Positions 31,325-42,920 of a stretch of DNA of 64,000 nucleotides are shown in pieces. Made by a program: the position numbers and the translations under genes. The stretch is from Hypomesus transpacificus (lineage: Eukaryota > Chordata > Actinopteri > Osmeriformes > Osmeridae). Location: NCBI RefSeq assembly GCF_021917145.1, contig NC_061078.1, positions 7,231,076 through 7,295,075 of the forward strand. Reading direction: 5' to 3'. The first letter of the stretch is position 1. Every line of letters begins with the position of its first letter. The notes beneath the pieces are model-generated. The model saw nothing but the letters and a program-made list of their open reading frames with translations, had not been told where the DNA came from and searched no databases.

Positions 31325-31452
31325 TTATCCATTGCAATGTAATGTATTCAATAAGCAGATTTCATCCAAAGCGACATATAGTACAAGGGGGATTTGAACT
31401 GTGACCTTTTGATCTGCAGTGAAGTGCTCTAACCACTGAGCTATTCCCTCCA
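31325..31452 (-). mobile_element. tRNA-derived SINE
   Basis: Read on the minus strand, the head resembles a tRNA: an A-box-like TAGCTCAGTGGTTAGAGC, then ACTGCAGATC, then a B-box-like CAGTTCAAATCCCCC. The tail reads TGTCGCTTTGGATGAAA and then TCTGCTTATTGAATA, a degenerate form of the CGCTTTGGATAAAAGCGTCTGCTAAATG tail common to fish SINEs. It sits between the 3' ends of pacsin3 and celf1. Mismatches in the stems and the attached tail exclude a working tRNA gene. Confidence 0.85.
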
Positions 31453-32269
31453 TCTTGACTTAATGCAGTGACACGGTACAACCCTCTGTTATGGTGTTAT
31501 TATCCAGCTGGAGTTGTTAAGCTGCTTGCCCACTGCCCAGACACACACAGTGCAGTGAAAGGTACAAAGAACCACACAACCAGTATCAAAACTGTTAAAA
31601 GAATGGTCAGCAGTGTGTACATGACTGAAGGGGAGATCCAGTATTTGCCTAAGGAGCAGAAAGCTTCAACACTATAACAAGGGAACAGCTTAGTAAGTCA
31701 TATATCAGCATGAGCCCTGGGCTTCAGCCACGCTCACTGCCCGTCTACCCTCACCCTCCCTTCTGAAATGTCAAGGTGTTGCTGGGATTCATAGTTGGTT
31801 ACCTGATGTTTATTTGAGCCCAATGCCATGCAGTATTGATTGTTTGTATAATTTTTCATTAATTGATACATTTTTTACTCCCATTTTTATACTTGTACAC
31901 TAAATATGCTGTAGCGCACTCTAATGAAACTGAATAAGAATTTACATTTGAATACACACAAATGAGTAAAAAAAAAAAACCTGAATGTGAATCTTCTCAA
32001 ACATTTTAATTGTACATAATAAACAAACAAACCAACCAACCAATCAGAATCACACAGTCTGCTGACAGAGAGGATTGCTGGAGTGTGGCCCCAGTCCCCT
32101 GGATGACGAGACAGAAGCCTTCTACATTCCAGAACATTCGGTATGCTATCTACCCATCACAAGCAGTTACAACTGATTAAGCCATCTAACAATGTCAGCA
32201 GTTACTATGTGTCACATCAAAACCACAACAATGTAAAACAAAAAATAAAAAATTAAGGAAAATAAAAAC

Positions 32270-35200
32270 AGTTTATTTTATTGAATGCAGAAAAAGGCGA
32301 CTTTTACAGAATTGTCTTCATACCAGTTGATTTGTATGGCCTTCTATAAGACTAGGGTTTGGTCTTTGTGTCAAGCTATACAGGGTTCACCACTAACATT
32401 TTACAGAGTGTTTGTTGTAGTAGAAAAGGCAGTACTGTACAAACCAAGAGTTATAAACACACCTTTCACCTTCATACTGACTACGAGAACTCCCGTTTGA
32501 CTGGAGTCGTATGAGCTATCACATGGTAACACAGGAACCCATCGACTGGTCGTATTACAGAGGCAATGTTTGTAGTTGTTTAAATTACAGGATCCATATT
32601 TGAGTTTATCAGACCAAGCACTGATCAGGTTGCTTTTATTGAGGCACTAAAACACACGCGAACACAGACTGGCAACACACACACACACCCCTGAGCAAAC
32701 GCACGCACACACACACAAAACACACTTTTTACCTCAAATTGCTTCAACAAAGCCAGTGCAGGCCCATATTTTGATGAATGATATTGAACATTATAACACA
32801 AGTGGGTGACTACTAATCTCTCACTATACTGTTCTGCATGACTGCCAACTTCACCTTTAATTCTACTCTCTCTCGCTCATACGCATGCTCCCATCCACCA
32901 CAGCAACACCCACAATTGCCCCAGACTCTCAATCCTAGCATCAGCAACGGCAATGTGTCCGAGAAAAATATGACCCATGTGCAAAATGTTTGGCACTGGT
33001 TTATTTGTTGTAAGTCGTTATTCTTTAAACAAAACTAAATCACATTTTGCTGAGGATTTCAGTGCAGTTACAAAAAAAAAAAAAAAAACTGAAAGGTGCA
33101 TGCTTAATATCTGCTTGACTGATGACACGCAGTTCTGCTCTTAGTGTAATAACGATGTCAGTACTCAGACCCTGCTGGTTCACCATGCCAGAAGAAAATG
33201 AGAACAGTATGTGCCAGTGATGATCTCACAAACACACTCTGTAGGACTAACAATGATTCAAGTGTATATCGCTGTCATCACTCAGTAGGAACTCCCAAAA
33301 AAATTACACCATGCCAACTCACTAACTAGCACAAAACTACAAAGTCTTCCCCTGTTTAGCAAAATGTGACCAAAGACAATTCTACAAAAGGGGTTAGAGC
33401 AGACGAGAGAGAGAAACACTCACACTCTGAACTACTCTCTAGAAATTGATTGGCTGCTTTTTCACACAAACACACAAACCCAAGGGAACACAGCAGGGAG
33501 GCGCTAGGACGACTGCTCCAACACTACGAGAACTCAAATACAATCACACCGCCAAGGAAAACAGGTCCAACTAAGTGAAAAATAAACAAAAAGGTTTGCA
33601 AAATTCTAGTGGTTATGTCAGAAAATTCTAGAAAAATAGATCCTCTTTTTTATTTTGTTACTCGTAACAATACTCATGTAACTTTATACATTTTTTTTCT
33701 CCCAAACAGCAGTCTTACTAGCGCCCCCTTTTGGCAGCACAAAGGACAGATGAGAAACACACAAACACAAACGTCTTTATAAACACAAGAAAAAAAAACA
33801 ACTAAAGGAGTCAAAGGATTCAGAGAAGAGTAGAGGGTAAGGGACTGGACGATGAGCTTTTTGACGTCACATCAACATGCTAGGCAAACGAGGAACAAAC
33901 GTGGGCTGGAAGAGATCTAGGATAAAAACAGAAGACAGACAGAAGGAGGACCCTAGGTTAACAACACTACCACAGGTAACACACACAGAGGGGCAGGAAA
34001 GAAAATCATAAATGATTGTCTTTATACAGTGGTGGAGAACAGGTGGATGTGGGGGGGAGGGGGGGGGACACAAATACACATGTAGCCTAGACACTTAACA
34101 CTGAATGAAGGAGGGAGGGATAGATGGGGGGGGGGGGGGAGAGAGACAACAAGTAACATGCTGTAACATAGTGAGATGAAAACATACAGCACTTGACAAC
34201 ACCGAGACACCAACCAACAAGTCTGCCTCTCCTAGCATAGCTTCTACCAAACCTGTCTGGATTTCTGTACAAAATTGAACACACGCCATAGGTTTCTGTG
34301 GAAACCTTGAGCAAAATAGATCGAGGCTGGTTTTCAGCTCAGTATAAACATGTGCCTTCACATTCCCTCCAGTAGTGCTCACTAGGTGGCCTGTATCGCT
34401 CTGCACTGGCATCAGGCTATGCGGCCTCTCAGGACTCACTGACGCCACCTGGTGGCTTCACCTCTCATCAGAGCTGAACATCTTTGGGTGTGGGCTTGTG
34501 CTTTACTATCAGTCTCAGTGTGTACTTGGTGTGTCCTAGGCAGCAGTGCAGCGAGGGCCTCGACAACAAAGACCTCTACCCTGATTGGATAGTGTTAAAT
34601 GAGTCTTTTAGAACGTAACGGTAGCGATTGGTGGATATAACGGTACACTAAATAAAGTGAAACACAGTTGAGCCAACATACTTCCTATTCCAACGTGGTT
34701 ACAGCTCGTCATGTTTACTGTAACACACACACACAGGTCTGTGGCGTTTGGCAAATGATCCACTAGACCACTAGGGGGGGATGGTCTAAGGCTCGAGTTT
34801 CATCTTAGTGATGGTGACAATGGTGGTTTAGTTGGACAAGGTGCCACTATGTCCACTATCTCTGTAAGACTAGGAAAATTCTATAACACCCCAGCCCAGT
34901 CACCACCTTTGAGAAAGAAAGAGTGAGACAGAGAGACTGGAAATGAGACCGAGCTAGAGGGATTATCTGTGGCCCTCAGCAGCTAGGACCGCTATCCTGT
35001 ACCTCAGACCTCCACACCATGACACAGCGTCATGGCAACAAGGACCGGCCCACAACAACACCTAGATAATTGACAATTGCTGTGTAGATGGATAGGACCG
35101 CCCACTAAGGCTAGTAGTCTTAAAGTAGGCATGGCAACCTCTTCACATAAGGATTCTACAAAATACTGTTGAAGATTCTCAAAACAATCATTTCAATTCA

Positions 35201-36165
35201 GTGAAATAATTTAGGCAATAAATAGATTCCTGTTGCTCAGGAGGAGTATAAAACCTCTATAAAAATAGAAAAGGCATCATAATACTTTAGTAATATACAG
35301 AATCATCATCATCATCATCATCATCATGTGGACACCTGGTTCTCCTACAGTATCTATAAAAACACAAGTTCCTGGATGCCTCGTCAAAGGCTGGGGTAGA
35401 TGACAGGGTTTGTGGTGATCAAGATCTATTCTACCCATTAGAACCTCTGGAGGGGGGGGGGGGGTCTCCTGTTCTACCCGTTAGGAGGGTTCTGAGTTGG
35501 GTCAATTAAAACTAAGACAAGCTCTGGCAGCAACCGGAGAGGAGAGGAAGATTGTAAATGGAGAGGAGAAAGAGGAGATAAGAGGAGAAAAGCAGAGAGC
35601 TACCTCCTGCTCATCCGGTTGTCCCAGTATAGTAATCCAGCCCTACTCAACTCGTCCTTTAGCTGAAGATTCCCAGAACAAAAATTCAAGCTTATTATTT
35701 TTGGTTACTGAATTAATAAATTAAAAGTAACAAACAAAACAACTAATAAATAATCATTTAGTCTCTCACTCATGATTTTCTTTCCCTGATACAACATCAA
35801 GACTTGGAGAAGAACTGATGTGCATCAGGTTTACTGGCACACAGATACAGTAGGAATTAGTACCAAGGCTAGTAGTGTCAGAAGTACCAAGGCTAGTACT
35901 GTCAGAAGTACCCAGGCTAATAGTGTCAGAAGTACCCAGGCTAATAGTGTCAGAAGTACCCAGGCTAATAGTGTCAGAAGTACCCAGGCTAATAGTGTCA
36001 GAAGTACCCAGGCTAGTAGTAGGAAGAGTGAAAGTAGACAGCTGCTACGCAGTCTCTCTGAGCGTCTATCTTGCGTGATAGATGTCGTTGTCTGTGGGGT
36101 AATAGACAGGGTGTCTAGAGAATCTGTGGGAGTTGACCGGCTCTGGGCTGGGGGGGGGTCAATGT

Positions 36166-36201
<36 letters not shown>

Positions 36202-36773
36202 CTAAGAGTGGGGCAGGAGGCAGGGCTAAAAAATTAGGTGGGGTGTGAGGGTCAGGGATAACAGCAAGAGTGTATTTTGGCAACAGGCTGTCATTGTGCA
36301 ACACATCATCAAGACTTTAAATAGAACACAGCAAACTAATATGACAAATCTCTTAAATAAAAAATACAAGTATATTTTAAATAAAATAATAAAAATAAAT
36401 GGAAAAAAAATTAAACGAATTCCCCAAAAATCACAACAGAACACAAGAATCCAGTTTCAGGTAAACAAACTCATAAGCAACAACCCCTCCTGCAGCTTCA
36501 ACACATTTGTGTTGCAATAGTGGTGTCTGTGAACTTGAGTTAATACAGAGGGGAGAGGGCGGGGGCAAGCCCCAGTAGAGGTGAGTTACAGTGAGAGAGG
36601 GAGGGGTTAAATAAGGGGTGGGTGTGTGTGTTTGGGTGAGGGGGGGCGTTAACAGGCTCTGATTCTCTCTTCACTTACCAGGTAGCCCCCCTTTCTGAGC
36701 CTGCCCCAGACAGACAGTTGGGCACATAGGAGGCAGGGTGGGGGGGGGGGGAGGGAGGGTGCAGAAGGGGGGG
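32270..36773 (-). other. celf1: celf1 3' untranslated region (inferred, about 4.5 kb)
   Basis: The celf1 stop codon is at 36774-36776 on the minus strand. Minus-strand AATAAA signals occur at about 32272-32282 (ATTCAATAAAATAAAC). No other gene lies between, and vertebrate CELF1 transcripts have long 3'UTRs. The stretch holds a 24-bp minisatellite (35865-36021), a TG/CA tract (36168-36199), a CAT triplet tract (35303-35327), G-rich runs and AT-rich patches (36340-36430) with TATTTA-like elements. An alternative proximal poly(A) site is possible. Confidence 0.5.
35865..36021. repeat. 24-bp minisatellite in the celf1 3'UTR
   Basis: Six to seven copies of AATAGTGTCAGAAGTACCCAGGCT (24 bp), with the first units carrying GTAGTGTC and CCAAGG variants. 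Because 24 is divisible by three, it stays open in several frames on both strands, including a 157-residue minus-strand frame that is not a gene. Confidence 0.93.
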
Positions 36774-39700
36774 TCAGTAGGGCTTGCTGTCATTCTTGGA
36801 TCTCTTCAGCTGCACCTTAAGGCGCTTCATGCCAATCTGGAAGCCGTTCATGGACTGGATGGCTGCCTGGGACGACACAGGGTTGTCGTAGCTCACAAAA
36901 CCTAGGGGGAAACACACAGTTAAATGTTAATGGAGCCTGCCTATATCACATGAACTAACCACACATGGCATCTAACCATGCCTTCACATGTTAACCCCTG
37001 ACCACCCCCTCACCAAAGCACTTGCTGAGGTTGGTCTGCTTGTCGATAAAGACCTTTGCTGATATGACGTTTCCAAAGGGCATGAACATCTGGAGCAGAT
37101 CCTGGTCTCCAAACTCTTGGGGCAGGTGGTAGATGAACAGGTTGGCCCCCTCTGGACCTAAGGGTGGGGGGCACAGTCACTCAGTGAACTGGTAGGCAAT
37201 TAACCTTTCAACCAATCAATAAATCAATCAATGGTTGACACTGACAGTACTGGGTGCAGGTGAGTGATGGGACGGAGAGTGCTAGCATTCAGGCTACGTC
37301 ACTACTGTAGCAGTGTTAGTCAGAGATGAAGAGAACATTCCAGAAGTAGGTGGTGATGGATGGGGGTCTTACCCGTGCTCCGACTCTCACTGGCTGTTGC
37401 AGCAGATTCAAAACAAGACACAAGCCTTAGCAGAAGGTGACACTCTCTAGCCTAGATTTCTATTCTAGTTCCGGCTGACCTAGCTCTCCTGTTCACTAAC
37501 GTCCAGGACACACACACACACACAAACACAGAGTACAGAGATAGCAGGAGTGTTTGAGTTACACATCGACAGGACAGTCACATCTCACAGGAGGTACGCA
37601 TTCAGACACATCCAACCCGCTATCCCAATCCCTGCGCCAGCTTTCCCCCGCGCCTCCCTCTGGCCTCTCCCAGGTCCTCACCCTCCTTCTGGCTGCCCGC
37701 TGCGCTGGCGTTCTGCTGGGCCAGCAGGCTCTGGCTGTAGAGGCTGGGCAGGGCCGCAGCAGCGTACTGCTGGATGCCAGAGTAGGCCTGACTCAGGGCC
37801 TCCATGGTGCTGCCTGACCCATTGGACAGGCCCCCGCTGCCCAGGCCACCGTTCAGAGCTGCCATACCTGGGTGGGGCGCGGGAGCAAAGACGGACATGG
37901 AAAAACACAGAGAGACGTTTAAGCATGCGGTATATATCCTTTATGATTCTATAAGGATCACCGCGGCAGTTAGAGTCTGAGTGCTGGGTGTGTACGGGTG
38001 GATGTGCTGACCTGCCAGGGAGCTCATGTTGAGACCGCCAGCTCCGGCGGCCAGAGACTGCAGAGCCCCCAGAGACGCCATGGGGTTGACCGACGAGCTG
38101 CTGCTGGAGGTGGGGGAGGAGCCTGCTGGGGGGAGGGGGAGCCCATGTTGTTACACTGCCTTTGTCATCATCATTGCCATCATCGTCTGGGACCATGCCC
38201 TTGGAGATTTCCCAGAAGGGTGTGTGTGTGTGTGTGTGGAGGTAAGGAGAGGGACCAACCCTTGTAGCTGTCCCAGGAGAGGTTCTGCCCGGTGGTCGTA
38301 CCTGAGCTGGTGAGAACGCTGAGCGGACTGCTCGACGTCGTCATGGCGTTGGAGCCAGAAGGTGTGGCCTGTGTGGCGCTAGCCGCTGCCGCTAGGGCTG
38401 CTAGGTTCTGCATGGCGTTCAGCCCTGAGATACACAGCCGGGTGGAGTTAAGACACACACACTCTCTCAATCTCTCTCTCAGGGAAGATGAAGTAAGGGA
38501 GAGACTTGTCTGTGAGTTTGTTAGGGTAAGTGTGCGTTTGTATGTGTACGGCCTTGCTAGTATGTATATGTGTGTGCATGCTTCCATGTGTGAATATGTG
38601 TGTGTACCTGTCATGGGGTGCAGATTGTTGAGGGCATTTCCCGAGGAAGCAGACTGCTGGAGAAGCTGTAAGTAAAGCTAGACATTTACACCAACACACA
38701 ACACACACACACACAGAAACATCTGTCAGGACTGACCTTGGGGGGGTAAGGGTGTGGGGGAAGAGGAGATGGGGTAGAGAGAGAAAGAGAGATGGGGATG
38801 AAAGTTAGGAAGAGAGTGTTGAAGAGAGCTTACTGCCAGGTACTGGGGCCCCAGGGAGTTGATGCCCGTCAGGTTTCCCCACATGGAGGCAGCGTTGAGC
38901 TGCTGCATCTGCTGCTGAAGCTGCTGGGCCATCCTCTTCTGCTCCTTGTCCTTCTGGGTGTCTGCAAACTTCACCACCATGGGGGAGGAACAGCCCTGGA
39001 AGAGGTGGAGAGAGAGAGAGAGAGAGAGAGAGCAGTAGAAAAAATAGACCAAACCAAAGTATTAGGGCTGCAACAACGAATTGATTAAAATCGATTATTA
39101 ATCGATTAGTTGGGTCGCGCGATAATTACACCACTCAATAAGTTGCGGAGATGTTTGAGTATTTTTTTTAAGTTTAGTTGAGCGCGCAGCAAAGCGGAGG
39201 TAGAAAGACCATCGGAGAGGCGTTGTTGAGTAACATTGTTCTGAAACACATGGCGGAGAAATCAGTACGACAGTCATCCAAGCTGTGGGAGCATTTCGCA
39301 CTAAATACGTCAAAAAGGTGTGTTAATTGACCGAGGTGAAGTTAGTTTCATATTCGACATTCGGTAGATTTCCTCGCAAATCTAAACTTTTTTCAAATTT
39401 GTGTCAAGAAATCCTACATATACACCAGATTATTCTAATAAAGTCTGACCTACTTCCACAACCTTTCAATTTTCAAAAATGTTTTAGACAAAACTCAAAT
39501 AAATTGCTCATCTCTGAAAATAGCATTAAATCTACGTTAATATTAATAACTTTTTCAAAATTGTGTGCCTGTTTGTGCACATTCTGAAAAAGTTTTGCAC
39601 TGTGAATTTGCACTGTCAGTTCTGTTTTTGAATAAAAGGTTGGAAATTAATGCGTTTTAGTTTTTTATTCATCGATTAATCGAAAAAAGAATCGACAGAT

Positions 39701-41862
39701 TAATCGATTACTAAAATAATCATTAGTTGCAGCCCTACAAAGTATAGCTGAGTAATAATAAAGGGTTAAGCGTTTGTTCTAAGGTGTTGGCATGGAATTA
39801 GAATAGAGTTACAGGCGTGTGTATGTGTGCAGCACCCAGGTCTTACCTCCATGGTTTGAGACTGGTGCATAGACTTGATGGCTGACTGGGCCATCTGTCT
39901 GGCTGTGAAGGTGACAAAGGCACAACCTGCCACACAACACACATACACACAAACATATTCTTTAGTGCTATAACAGCCCTTTGAACACACGTGCGACTGT
40001 GTGTGCATGTGTCCTGAGGTGAACTGAATCTGCCTCACCACGGCTGAGTCCGTCAGGACCTCGCAGGATGCGACACTCTTCAATCTGTCCATAGGGAGAG
40101 AACATCAGTCTGATGTCGTTCTCATTGCACTTCTTGGAGATCATACCAATGAACAGCTTCCTGTCCTCCACCGCTGAGACAGGAAGAGAGGAGGTGAGAA
40201 CCAAGAAGTACAGGATTCCTCACAGCTAGTCACAGAGAGATCGTGAGAGAAATGACCTCTAACAGAGCTAAGGGACCAGATCCTCTGTTACACCTCCAGA
40301 CAGCCCAGACACAGAAACTCTAGACAATCAACATTCTATAACACTTACCGTTGTTCTTCTCACTGTCAGCTGGCTTCATCTGAATGGGGTGGTGCATCTG
40401 AAAGCCGGGGTGGGAGAGAAGGGGCTTACTTACACAGGAAGTGAGACATGCACAGACACAAGAGGGGAGAAAGGAATGGATACCGATCTGTTTGGGGGAT
40501 GGGGGGGAAAGGGATGCGGGTGGGCACAGGGCTGGGGAGGGAGGAGTTGGGGTATTCTCACCCCAGGGAGAATCTTCATGTTGTGCAGTGCATTCTGGGC
40601 CTCCAAAGCAGACTTTCTGGTGTAGTACGTGATGAAACAGCAGCCTGGAGTACAAAAGGGCAAAGCACAGTTCAGGGGTCAAAACCTAGTTTCATTAGGT
40701 GAGAGGAATGGGGATGGCATCGAGTTAGAGGTTACGGCTCTGAGTGGCATTCAAAGCATACTCTGTTACGGAGAGGAAGGTCACAAATGAGGGGGAGGCA
40801 AACAAAGGTGGAGGGGGGGAGGGGGGAGGGAAGGACAGGTCCTTTTAAGATACCTTTGCTCTGCGGGGGATTCTGGCTGCGGTCTCGGAGCACGTTGATC
40901 TCGTAGACGGCGCCATACGGCTCGAACAGCTCCCTCAGCTGCTCCTCCGCCCAGGAGCGCGGGATCTGACCCACAAACATCTTGATGGCGTCGATGTCAG
41001 GCTGGTCCGGGTGCTCCAGCGACCCATTCATCTTCTTAGCTCTGAGAAGAGACCGAGAGAGATCAATACCAGAGACAGAGAGACAGAGACAGAGACAGAG
41101 ACAGAGACAGAGACAGAGACAGAGACAGAGACAGAGACAGAGACAGAGACAGAGACAGAGACAGAGAGAGAGTACAGTAGAGATGACGAGTCAGTTGTAA
41201 AGGATGTTGTGATGCTGGAACAGAGAACTTGCTGTCCCAGATACACACCTGGCAGACATGATACAGCACAGAGACCGGACTCAGGCCAACACCCATATTC
41301 AGGCCCACAACGCAGAGACTGAGTCAGGCCCAGGCCAACTTCCAGTCTCAGCCCAACACAGTGCAAAACTGGACGTTGTATTACTCTACCCAGAGGGATG
41401 CATAGTCTGACCAACCTAAGAACACAACAATGGCATCTCTATGGCTTCTATATCTTGCAGAGATTTCAAACAGTGCAACCAAACTGAATGTGAAGACGTA
41501 CATTTTGAGCCTGTCATACTGGGATTGATCCAACCACATTTCCGACATGGATTCAGGTACACAACTGGTACAGTGTAGGTTTTGGTAGGCCAACTACACA
41601 CAACCTACACACTCACACAAACACACAGCCTAAAACAGACACAGCTTTTGATCTCTGCTCATAGATTAACAAAAAAAGCAGGATCTCTGTCGCCATTTAG
41701 TTCAGCTGTATGCAGTAGACCTTAGTAGACAGCAACTCAAAAACTCCAGGTGGTCCACATGGACAGCAAAGAATAGAGATGCAGTACTTACACTGGGCTG
41801 GAGTTTAGGGAACAATGGTCCACCATCATTTCAGGTAAGAAGTCCAGTTTAAAAGAGGCCAT
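36774..41862 (-). CDS. celf1: CELF1 (CUG-BP1), RNA-binding protein, 13 coding exons
   Basis: Binds GU-rich RNA and controls alternative splicing, deadenylation and translation in nucleus and cytoplasm. Coding exons, 5' to 3' on the minus strand: 41862-41792, 41041-40854, 40644-40562, 40397-40349, 40173-40039, 39926-39847, 38995-38834, 38677 (or 38665)-38608, 38424-38302, 38125-38012, 37867-37682, 37157-37014, 36901-36774. These give 506 or 510 residues. The N-terminus [18 protein letters not shown] matches the long vertebrate isoform; a second in-frame ATG at 41031 gives the short form beginning [12 protein letters not shown]1 lies at about 43-125 ([11 protein letters not shown]1 CCFITYYT), RRM2 at about 134-212 ([16 protein letters not shown]) and RRM3 near the C-terminus ([16 protein letters not shown]). 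A divergent linker rich in Ala, Ser and Gln separates RRM2 from RRM3. The C-terminus [10 protein letters not shown] is identical to mammals. One intron carries a 675-bp hAT element. Confidence 0.96.
37373..37393 (-). other. celf1: Candidate 21-nt celf1 microexon
   Basis: On the minus strand, CTGCTGCAACAG precedes 21 nt which are followed by GTAAGA. The segment lies in the intron between the exons ending at 37682 and starting at 37157. Both flanking junctions are phase 1, and 21 nt keeps the frame, adding seven residues (ASESRST) before the Gly-Pro-Glu-Gly junction. I do not recall this insert in mammalian CELF1, so it is a prediction. Confidence 0.45.
38666..38677 (-). other. celf1: Tandem splice acceptors, LYLQ alternative segment of celf1
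   Basis: Minus-strand sequence reads TAG|CTTTACTTACAG|CTTCTCCAG. Using the first acceptor adds Leu-Tyr-Leu-Gln ahead of LLQQ, exactly the LYLQ segment of human CELF1 isoforms. Using the second omits it. Both keep the frame. Confidence 0.8.
39063..39737. mobile_element. hAT-type DNA transposon, 675 bp, non-autonomous
   Basis: Both ends begin TAGGGCTGCAAC and continue with AT-rich ATCGATTAATCGATT motifs. The 8-bp sequence CAAAGTAT flanks it exactly (39055-39062 and 39738-39745), the target duplication length of hAT elements. Near the left end, plus-strand ATG at about 39250 opens a short frame starting [16 protein letters not shown], resembling the start of a BED-zinc-finger hAT transposase, which stops after about 25 codons. 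The rest of the transposase is missing. It lies in the celf1 intron between exons 39926-39847 and 38995-38834 and makes up most of it. Confidence 0.92.
41079..41168. repeat. (GAGACA)n hexanucleotide repeat
   Basis: About 15 uninterrupted copies of GAGACA, just upstream (celf1 orientation) of the celf1 exon starting at 41041, so the celf1 pre-mRNA has a (TGTCTC)n polypyrimidine-rich tract about 40 bp before this acceptor. Confidence 0.95.
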
Positions 41863-42679
41863 GGTTGAGTGCAGATATCTCTCCAGAGCAACAGAATCAA
41901 CAGGGGAAAACTACTCCGGCTAGACGGACCTATGCGACAGCCTCCGGACGAGTCACAGACAGGAGAGCAGCCGAGGACAAGAGGACAGACGGAGGAAAGG
42001 AGCAGAGGTAGGGAGGAGGAAAGGCTGGGGAGGAGAAACAGACACGGTCCTCATGGAGAACCGTCTTAAAAAAAATCTAAATAAAAGCTGACTATTGTAC
42101 CACCGACACGGCACGAAGAAAACCTTCCAAAACACTTCTCAAAAGACGGTGAGACGACAGCTCCTCGCTGACCGGACGACGGCAACACTGCGAGGCAGAG
42201 GAGAGGACAGACAGGCCAGCGCGGAGCAGGCGGAGAGGAGAGCAGGACTAGCCAGGCAGCGTTGCGTCCAGCCAGCTCACTAGGGGCTGTGGCCCCTGGG
42301 GCCACAATGAAAATGCTGATGGCCCCTGAAGCCATTGTGCAGCTTTGTCCTAGCCCAGCAGATCTGCTGCCTCCACAGATAAACAGGCTGTCAGATCGAT
42401 GTAGATAAGGCTGTCAGAACAGTAGGAATGGATGGACAGGGCCAAAGAGGGTAATCCCTGCTCCAGAATAGGGACGATCAACTATCAGGTTCCGGCGCTG
42501 CTGGGGAAGGGGAGTCGGTCATGTGACAGTGGCTGTATCTCACACACAACAACGCGCACACACCTCGCTGACCTGTGGGAGATGCCAGTGGCATCATAAA
42601 CAGAGGACATAATAACAGCAGACAGAGTAAACAACCTGCACTCAGCATGGCTGGCTTAGTCACCGTCACAGAAAGTCAA

Positions 42680-42920
42680 CACAATACCCTACCCCTCTCT
42701 ACACAACACCCTACCCCTCTCTACACAACACCCTACCCCTCTCTACACAACACCCTACCCCTCTCTACACAACACCTTACCCTTCTCTACACAACACCCT
42801 ACCCTTCTCTACACAACACATTTGTCCTCTCTATACAACACTTTAATCTTCTCTACACAACCCCTTAATCCTGTCTATACAACACCTTAAATCTTGTCTA
42901 CACAAAACCCTCTAAACAAC
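42680..42920. repeat. 22-bp minisatellite in the celf1 5' intron region
   Basis: Copies of CTACACAACACCCTACCCCTCT (22 bp) start near 42680 and become degenerate after 42800. It has no coding role. Confidence 0.9.

Noticed and set aside
31325..31452. Functional tRNA gene on the minus strand
   Set aside because: tRNA-like head has mismatched stems and is fused to a SINE tail, so it is a SINE copy.
35831..36304. 157-codon minus-strand frame and overlapping 142-codon plus-strand frame
   Set aside because: Both are translations of the 24-bp minisatellite, which stays open because its unit is a multiple of three.
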